Source: Algihabitans sp965233705 (GTDB taxonomy: Bacteria; Pseudomonadota; Alphaproteobacteria; Kiloniellales; DSM-21159). Taken from it: a DNA stretch of 64,000 bases. Of the stretch, positions 59,561 through 64,000 are shown piece after piece; positions within the stretch are counted from its first letter, which is position 1; each line of letters starts with the position of its first letter. The stretch covers positions 806,001 through 870,000 of the forward strand of contig CBDDTF010000001.1 in the NCBI GenBank assembly GCA_965233705.1, in the 5' to 3' direction. The notes beneath the pieces were generated by a model, which worked only from the letters and a program-made list of their open reading frames with translations, was not told the DNA's origin and ran no database searches. Position numbers and translations under genes: made by a program.

Positions 59561-60897
59561 GCCTTGCCTCCTTGGGTGACGACGCGGTCCAGCGCCCGGC
59601 CGAAGCGGCGGACGATCTCCGCGATCTCCTCCTCGCTGACGGTGTAGGCCGGCGCGAAGAGCACATGGTCGCCGCGCCGTCCATCGACGGTCCCGGCGCC
59701 AGGATAGACCATCAGGCCCTCCTCCAGAGCGGCCGCCTTCAACGCGGCGGCGATCCCCAGCTCCGGGTCGAAGGGCGTCTTGCCGGCCCGCTCGGCGACC
59801 AGCTCGAGCCCCAGGAACAGCCCGCGCCCGCGGATGTCGCCGACATGGGGATGCCCGGCGAAGGCCGTCTCCAGGGCGCAGCGCAGGTCGGCGCCGCGTC
59901 GGCGCACCGCCTCCAGCAGGCCCTCCTCGGCGACGATCTGCTGCACCGCCAGGGCCGCGGCGCAGGCCACGGGATGGCCCATGTAGGTATAGCCGTGGCG
60001 GAGCTGCCCGCTGCCGTCGCGCAGCGCGGCGACCACCGCCTCGCCGGCGACCACCGCGCCGATCGGCGCGAAGCCGCCGCCCAGGCCCTTGGCCAGGGTC
60101 ACCAGGTCGGGGCGGACCCCGTCCTCGGCACAGGCGAAGAAGCTGCCGGTGCGGCCGGTGCCGCACATGATCTCGTCGAGGATCAGCAGCACCTCGTAGC
60201 GGTCGCAGATCTCGCGCACGCGCCGCAGGTAGCCGGGCGCCGCCGGCACGCAGCCCAGCGTGGCGCCGACCACCGGCTCGGCGACGAACGCGGCCACGCT
60301 GTCCGGCCCCAGCTCCACGATCGCCTGCTCCAGCGCGTCGGCCGCCCGCCGGCCGTAGGCCTCTGCGCTCTCTCCGGCGCGCTGCAGGCGGTAGGCGTAG
60401 CAGGGCTCGATCAGATGGGCGTCGAACAGCAGCGGCGCGTAGGGCGCGCGGCGGGCCAGGTTGCCGCCGATCGACAGCGCCCCCAGGGTGGCGCCGTGGT
60501 AGCTCTGGCGCCGGGCGATGACCCTTGCCTTTTCCGGGCGCCCGCGCTCGATCCAGGTCTGGCGGACCAGCTTCAGCGCCGCCTCCATGGCCTCCGACCC
60601 GCCCGAGCAGTAGAGCACCCGCGACAGCCCGGCCGGCGCCTGGGCCAGCAGCAGCTCGGCCAACGCCTCGGCCGGCTCGGAGGTGAAGAAGGAGCTGTGG
60701 GCGAAGGCCAGGGTCTCGGCCTGGCGGCGCATCGCCTCGACCACGCGGGGCTCGCCGTGGCCGAGGCAGGAGACCGCGGCGCCGCCGGAGACGGCGTCGA
60801 GGTAGTCGCGCCCCTCGGCGTCGCGCACCCACAGACCGTGCCCGCTCACCGCGCACGGCGGCGGCTGGCGCAGGCTGCGATGCAGCACGGAGGTCAT
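59557..60897 (-). CDS. Class III aminotransferase (paralog of the gene at 24953-26284)
   Basis: A 446-residue fold-type I aminotransferase. CSGGSEAMEAALKLVRQTW, RRQSYHGATLGALSIGGN, PLP Asp in LILDEIMCGTGRTG and the Schiff-base lysine K270 (TLAKGLGGGFAPIGAV) are visible. It shares long segments with the BKACE-coupled aminotransferase (AYGRRAADALEQAI, PGYLRRVREICDR). In caprolactam degradation an omega-aminotransferase of this class follows a HyuAB-type lactamase; the same order is present here. Overlaps the HyuB stop by 4 bp. Confidence 0.9.
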   Translation of the reverse strand: MTSVLHRSLRQPPPCAVSGHGLWVRDAEGRDYLDAVSGGAAVSCLGHGEPRVVEAMRRQAETLAFAHSSFFTSEPAEALAELLLAQAPAGLSRVLYCSGGSEAMEAALKLVRQTWIERGRPEKARVIARRQSYHGATLGALSIGGNLARRAPYAPLLFDAHLIEPCYAYRLQRAGESAEAYGRRAADALEQAIVELGPDSVAAFVAEPVVGATLGCVPAAPGYLRRVREICDRYEVLLILDEIMCGTGRTGSFFACAEDGVRPDLVTLAKGLGGGFAPIGAVVAGEAVVAALRDGSGQLRHGYTYMGHPVACAAALAVQQIVAEEGLLEAVRRRGADLRCALETAFAGHPHVGDIRGRGLFLGLELVAERAGKTPFDPELGIAAALKAAALEEGLMVYPGAGTVDGRRGDHVLFAPAYTVSEEEIAEIVRRFGRALDRVVTQGGKA

Positions 60898-62660
60898 GCC
60901 GCCCCTCCCTTGTCCGCGGCGCCCTGATTTCCGGCGCCCTGATTTCCGGCGCCCTGATTTCCGGCGTCCGCATCCTTGGCCGCCTGGCCGAAGTAGCCGT
61001 TGCGCGCGTCGCGCGCCGCCAGCGCCGGGTCGCGCGCACCCGGATCGCCGTAGCCGCCGCCGCCGGGGGTCTCCACCTCGATCCAGTCGCCGGCCTGCAG
61101 CACGAAGCCCTCGCCCTTGGAGACATGCTCGGGCACGGTCTCGCGGTCGCCCTGGCCGATGCGGATGCTGTTCGGCGCCCCCGCCTCGCCGCCCAGGATG
61201 CCCGGCGGGCCGAAGCGGCCGTGGTCCATCAGGAAGGAGGCCTTGCCGGTGCCGCGCAGCAGGCGGATGCGGTAGTTGACCCCGAAGCCGCCGCGAAAAC
61301 GCCCGGCGCCGCCGGAGCCCTCGCGCAGGGCGAAGCGCTCGAACAGCAACGGGTAGCGCTGCTCCATGATCTCCACCGGCTGGCTCTTGGAGATGCCGAT
61401 GGTCGAGCAGCCGTTGGAGATGCCGTCGCCGCTCCACCAGCCGCCGTAACCGCCGCCGGAGAAGAAGTACATGATGTAGCCGCGGTCCTCGGCCGGATCG
61501 ACGCCGCCCAGGCTGAGGTTGCCGCTGGTGCCGGCCGGCGCCGCGAAGAGGCGCTCGGGAATGGCCTCCGACAGGGCCAGGAAGACCGCCTCCATGACCC
61601 GCTGCGAGACCTCGGCGGCGCAGCCCGCCACCGGGCGCGGATACTCGGCGTAGAGGAAGGTGCCGCGCGGCTCGGCCACCCGGATCGGCCGGAAGCAGCC
61701 GGCATTGACCGGCACGTCCGGCAGGATGTGCTTCATCGCCATGTAGACCGAGGAGAGCGTCGTCGCCCAGACCGAGTTCATCGGCCCGGCGCAGGGCGCG
61801 CTGGAGCGCGAGAAGTCGAAGCTGATGTCGGAGCCGTCGACGGTGATGTCGACGCTGATCTCCAGCGGCGCGTTGACGACGCCGTCGCTGTCCAGGTGGG
61901 CGGTGGCGGCGTAGCGCCCGTCGGGGATCTCCGCGATCTGCGCGCGCATCATCCGTTCCGAGCGGGTCTCCAGCTCGGCGATCGCCGCCTCCACCGTCTC
62001 GCGGCCGTAGCGGTCGAGCAGCGCGGTCAGGCGCTTGGCGCCGGTCGACAGGGCGGCGATCTGCGCCTTGATGTCGCCGATCCGCTCCTCGGAGACGCGG
62101 ATGTTGGCCAGGACCAGGCTGACGATCTCCTGGTTCATCACGCCGTCCTCCACCAGCTTGACCGGCGGAATGCGCAGGCCCTCCTGATGGATCTCGGTGG
62201 CGGTGCTGTTGAAGCCGCCGGGCACCATGCCGCCGGTGTCGGGCCAGTGGCCGGTGTTGGCCAGGTAGCACCAGAGCTCGCCGCGGTAGTAGAAGGGCCG
62301 CACCATCTTGACGTCCATCAGATGGGTGCCGCCCAGGTAGGGGTCGTTGAGCAGCACCACGTCGCCGTCGTGCAGCTCGGCGCCGCGCTCGGCGATGACG
62401 CAGCGCGTGGTCTCCTGCATCACGCCGATGAAGATCGGCAGCCCGAGGGCGCCCTGCGCGATGACGCGGCCGTCGCCCAGGCCGTAGATGCCGTTGGAGC
62501 GGTCGTAGGACTCCGAGATGACCGGCGAGAAGGAGGTCTTCTCGTGCACCAGGTCCATTTCGCTGCAGACCTGCTGCAGGCCCTTCTCGATCACCGTCAG
62601 GGTCACGGGGTCGACGCCTGCCGGGGCGGCGGCGCCGGACGCGAGTTCGTTCTTGGTCAT
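60894..62660 (-). CDS. Hydantoinase B/oxoprolinase family protein (HyuB)
   Basis: A 588-residue HyuB subunit. DPVTLTVIEKGLQQVCSEMD, EKTSFSPVISESYDRSNGIY, VVLLNDPYLGGTHLMDVKMV and SAPCAGPMNSVWATTLSSVY match the family, and the end IEVETPGGGGYGDPGARDPA is its hallmark. With HyuA it forms an ATP-dependent enzyme opening hydantoins, 5-oxoproline or lactams, or carboxylating ketones. A C-terminal tail of repeated AGNQG (three 15-bp units at 60917-60961) is extra. 26 bp after HyuA. Confidence 0.93.
   Translation of the reverse strand: MTKNELASGAAAPAGVDPVTLTVIEKGLQQVCSEMDLVHEKTSFSPVISESYDRSNGIYGLGDGRVIAQGALGLPIFIGVMQETTRCVIAERGAELHDGDVVLLNDPYLGGTHLMDVKMVRPFYYRGELWCYLANTGHWPDTGGMVPGGFNSTATEIHQEGLRIPPVKLVEDGVMNQEIVSLVLANIRVSEERIGDIKAQIAALSTGAKRLTALLDRYGRETVEAAIAELETRSERMMRAQIAEIPDGRYAATAHLDSDGVVNAPLEISVDITVDGSDISFDFSRSSAPCAGPMNSVWATTLSSVYMAMKHILPDVPVNAGCFRPIRVAEPRGTFLYAEYPRPVAGCAAEVSQRVMEAVFLALSEAIPERLFAAPAGTSGNLSLGGVDPAEDRGYIMYFFSGGGYGGWWSGDGISNGCSTIGISKSQPVEIMEQRYPLLFERFALREGSGGAGRFRGGFGVNYRIRLLRGTGKASFLMDHGRFGPPGILGGEAGAPNSIRIGQGDRETVPEHVSKGEGFVLQAGDWIEVETPGGGGYGDPGARDPALAARDARNGYFGQAAKDADAGNQGAGNQGAGNQGAADKGGAA
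60917..60961 (-). repeat. 15-bp tandem repeat at the 3' end of hyuB
   Basis: CGGCGCCCTGATTTC three times in a row, coding for the GNQGA repeats in the HyuB tail. In frame, so the number of copies can change without breaking the protein. Confidence 0.9.
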
Positions 62661-62686
62661 GGGGGACCTCCGGATTAACGGCGGCG

Positions 62687-64000
62687 TCAGCGCCCGCCGA
62701 CCTCGATCAGGATGTTGCCGACGGCGTCGACGCGGGCCTCGGCGCCCGGATCGATCACCAGGGTGGTGTCCGACTGCTCGACGATCGCCGGCCCGCTGAT
62801 GCGGGCGTCGACCGCCAGGGCGTCGCGGCGGTAGACCGGCGTGCGCCGCCAGGTGCCGTCGAAGAAGACCTCGCGGCGCGCGATCTCGGCGGCCTCCAGG
62901 CTGGCCTGGCTGACGGGGCGGAACAGCGCCAGGTCGAGCGGCGGGCGCTGCCCGATCACGGTGGTGCGCAGGTTGACCAGCACCGGCACCATCTCCGGCA
63001 GGGACAGGTCGAAGCGCGTCTCGTAGGCGGCGGCGAAGGCGGCGCGCACCCGCTCCGGCTCGAAGCCGTCACCGTCCAGCGGCAGGCGCAGCACGTGCGA
63101 CTGGCCGCGGTAGAGCAGATCGACCTCGTGACGGACCTCGATGGCGTCGACGCCGACGTTCTCGCGCGCCAGCAGCGCCCGGCCCTCGTCCGCCTGGGCG
63201 CGCAGCACCCGGGTGACCTCGGCCGGGTCCAGGTCGGGGAAGGCGGTGTTGACCGTCTGCACGAAGTCGTGGCGCACGTCGGCCAGGATGCAGCCCAGGG
63301 CCGAGGTCAGGCCGGGGAAGCGCGGCACCAGCACCTGCGGGATGCCCAGCTCGCGGGCGATCGCCACCGCGTGCAGGGGCCCGGCGCCGCCGTAGGGCAT
63401 CAGCGCGAAGTCGCGCGGGTCGTGCCCCTTGTCGATCGAGATCAGGCGGATGGCGCCGGCCAGCTCGTTGACTGCGACGTCGAGAATCGCCGCCGCGCTC
63501 TGCTCCGCATCGAGGCCGAGCGCACCGCCGATGCGCGCCTCCAGGGTCTCGGCGATGCGCGCCAGCGGCGCCGCCCCCTCGGCGCCGATCACCGAGTCCG
63601 GGTTGATGCGGCCGAGCAGGAAGTTGGCGTCGGTGATCGTCGGCTCCTGCCCGCCCCGGCCGTAGCCGATCGGCCCCGGCGTGGAGCCGGCGCTTTCCGG
63701 GCCGACGCGCAGCATGCCGGCCTTGTCCAGGTGCGCGATGCTGCCGCCGCCGGCGCCGATGGTGTGGATGTCGATCATCGGGATGCGGATCGGCACCGCG
63801 TAGGCCAGGTCCTTCTCGGCGGTGATCACCGGCTCGTTGTCGATGATCAGCGCCACGTCGTAGCTGGTGCCGCCCATGTCGCCGGTGATGACGTTGGAGA
63901 TGCCGGAGGCCTTGGCGATCTCGGCCGCCGCCAGCACCCCGGCCGCCGGGCCCGACATCACCGTGTGGGCGGCGTGCTCGCCGACCACCGAGGCCGCCAT
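62687..64000 (-). CDS. Hydantoinase A/oxoprolinase family protein (HyuA), partial
   Basis: The C-terminal 437 residues of a HyuA subunit; the N-terminal part lies beyond the right edge, and the first visible Met is internal. SGPAAGVLAAAEIAKASG, VITGDMGGTSYDVALI, the HTIGAGGGSIAHLDKAGMLRVGPESAG stretch (in two parts) and FALMPYGGAGPLHAVAIARELG are hallmarks of the ASKHA-type ATPase part. This subunit phosphorylates the substrate or carries ATP hydrolysis. Any regulator or transporter of the operon would be further right. Confidence 0.94.
   Translation of the reverse strand: MAASVVGEHAAHTVMSGPAAGVLAAAEIAKASGISNVITGDMGGTSYDVALIIDNEPVITAEKDLAYAVPIRIPMIDIHTIGAGGGSIAHLDKAGMLRVGPESAGSTPGPIGYGRGGQEPTITDANFLLGRINPDSVIGAEGAAPLARIAETLEARIGGALGLDAEQSAAAILDVAVNELAGAIRLISIDKGHDPRDFALMPYGGAGPLHAVAIARELGIPQVLVPRFPGLTSALGCILADVRHDFVQTVNTAFPDLDPAEVTRVLRAQADEGRALLARENVGVDAIEVRHEVDLLYRGQSHVLRLPLDGDGFEPERVRAAFAAAYETRFDLSLPEMVPVLVNLRTTVIGQRPPLDLALFRPVSQASLEAAEIARREVFFDGTWRRTPVYRRDALAVDARISGPAIVEQSDTTLVIDPGAEARVDAVGNILIEVGGR

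Overview
The window is GC-rich (roughly 70% by eye) chromosomal DNA from an alphaproteobacterium. The evidence is a GcrA cell-cycle regulator, a DUF2336 protein, a DUF62/queuosine-transporter pair, several TRAP and ABC importers, and tightly overlapping (ATGA/TGATG) operons. The style fits a free-living, probably marine, Rhodospirillales/Kiloniellales-like heterotroph, but no marker here fixes the genus. Nothing looks like a phage, plasmid or CRISPR locus.

Layout. (1) 1-12674: a carnitine-type catabolic locus. A GATase1-AraC regulator (+) faces a minus-strand operon of a BKACE enzyme, a fused carnitine dehydrogenase-thioesterase, a double-length CaiB/BaiF protein, a five-protein-domain peptide/nickel-type ABC importer, and a homolog of the N,N-dimethylformamidase large subunit cut by the window edge. 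(2) 12966-13042: tRNA-Pro(CGG). (3) 13449-16875: DctP/DctQ/DctM TRAP operon. (4) 17075-24077: DUF2336, a conserved hypothetical, and a TAXI-TRAP system (binding protein, fused permease, UspA). (5) 24078-26284: a second BKACE with a class III aminotransferase. (6) 26465-30619: apt and a large orphan hybrid-sensor-like histidine kinase (five PAS, one GAF). (7) 30617-31870: a cluster of palindromic repeats and a complete IS630-type insertion sequence with TA duplication. (8) 31895-38783: two amidases, an MFS transporter, a gamma-glutamyltransferase-like enzyme and a thioesterase. (9) 38843-49494: housekeeping and signalling genes (gcrA, SAM hydrolase, queuosine transporter, cytochrome c, recQ, FAD oxidoreductase, PRC-barrel protein, chemoreceptor, DUF2189). 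(10) 49516-56714: HTH regulator divergent from a spermidine/putrescine-type ABC importer with an isochorismatase-like hydrolase and an aldehyde dehydrogenase. (11) 56812-64000: a minus-strand operon hyuA-hyuB-aminotransferase-CoA transferase A/B-beta-amino-acid aminotransferase, cut by the right edge.

How it fits together. Three separate gene groups look built around beta-keto acids: carnitine is oxidised to a beta-keto acid and split by a BKACE; a second BKACE is translationally coupled to an aminotransferase; and a beta-amino-acid aminotransferase is coupled to a 3-oxoacid-type CoA transferase behind an ATP-dependent lactam/hydantoin-opening enzyme. With five importers, the region reads as a scavenging block for quaternary amines, amino acids, amides and cyclic amides. 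Substrates other than carnitine are inferred, not shown.

The most unusual non-coding structures are a dispersed palindrome family (four copies), a row of three overlapping six-codon minigenes leading into the gamma-glutamyltransferase start, and G/C-run repeats next to both TRAP transporters.
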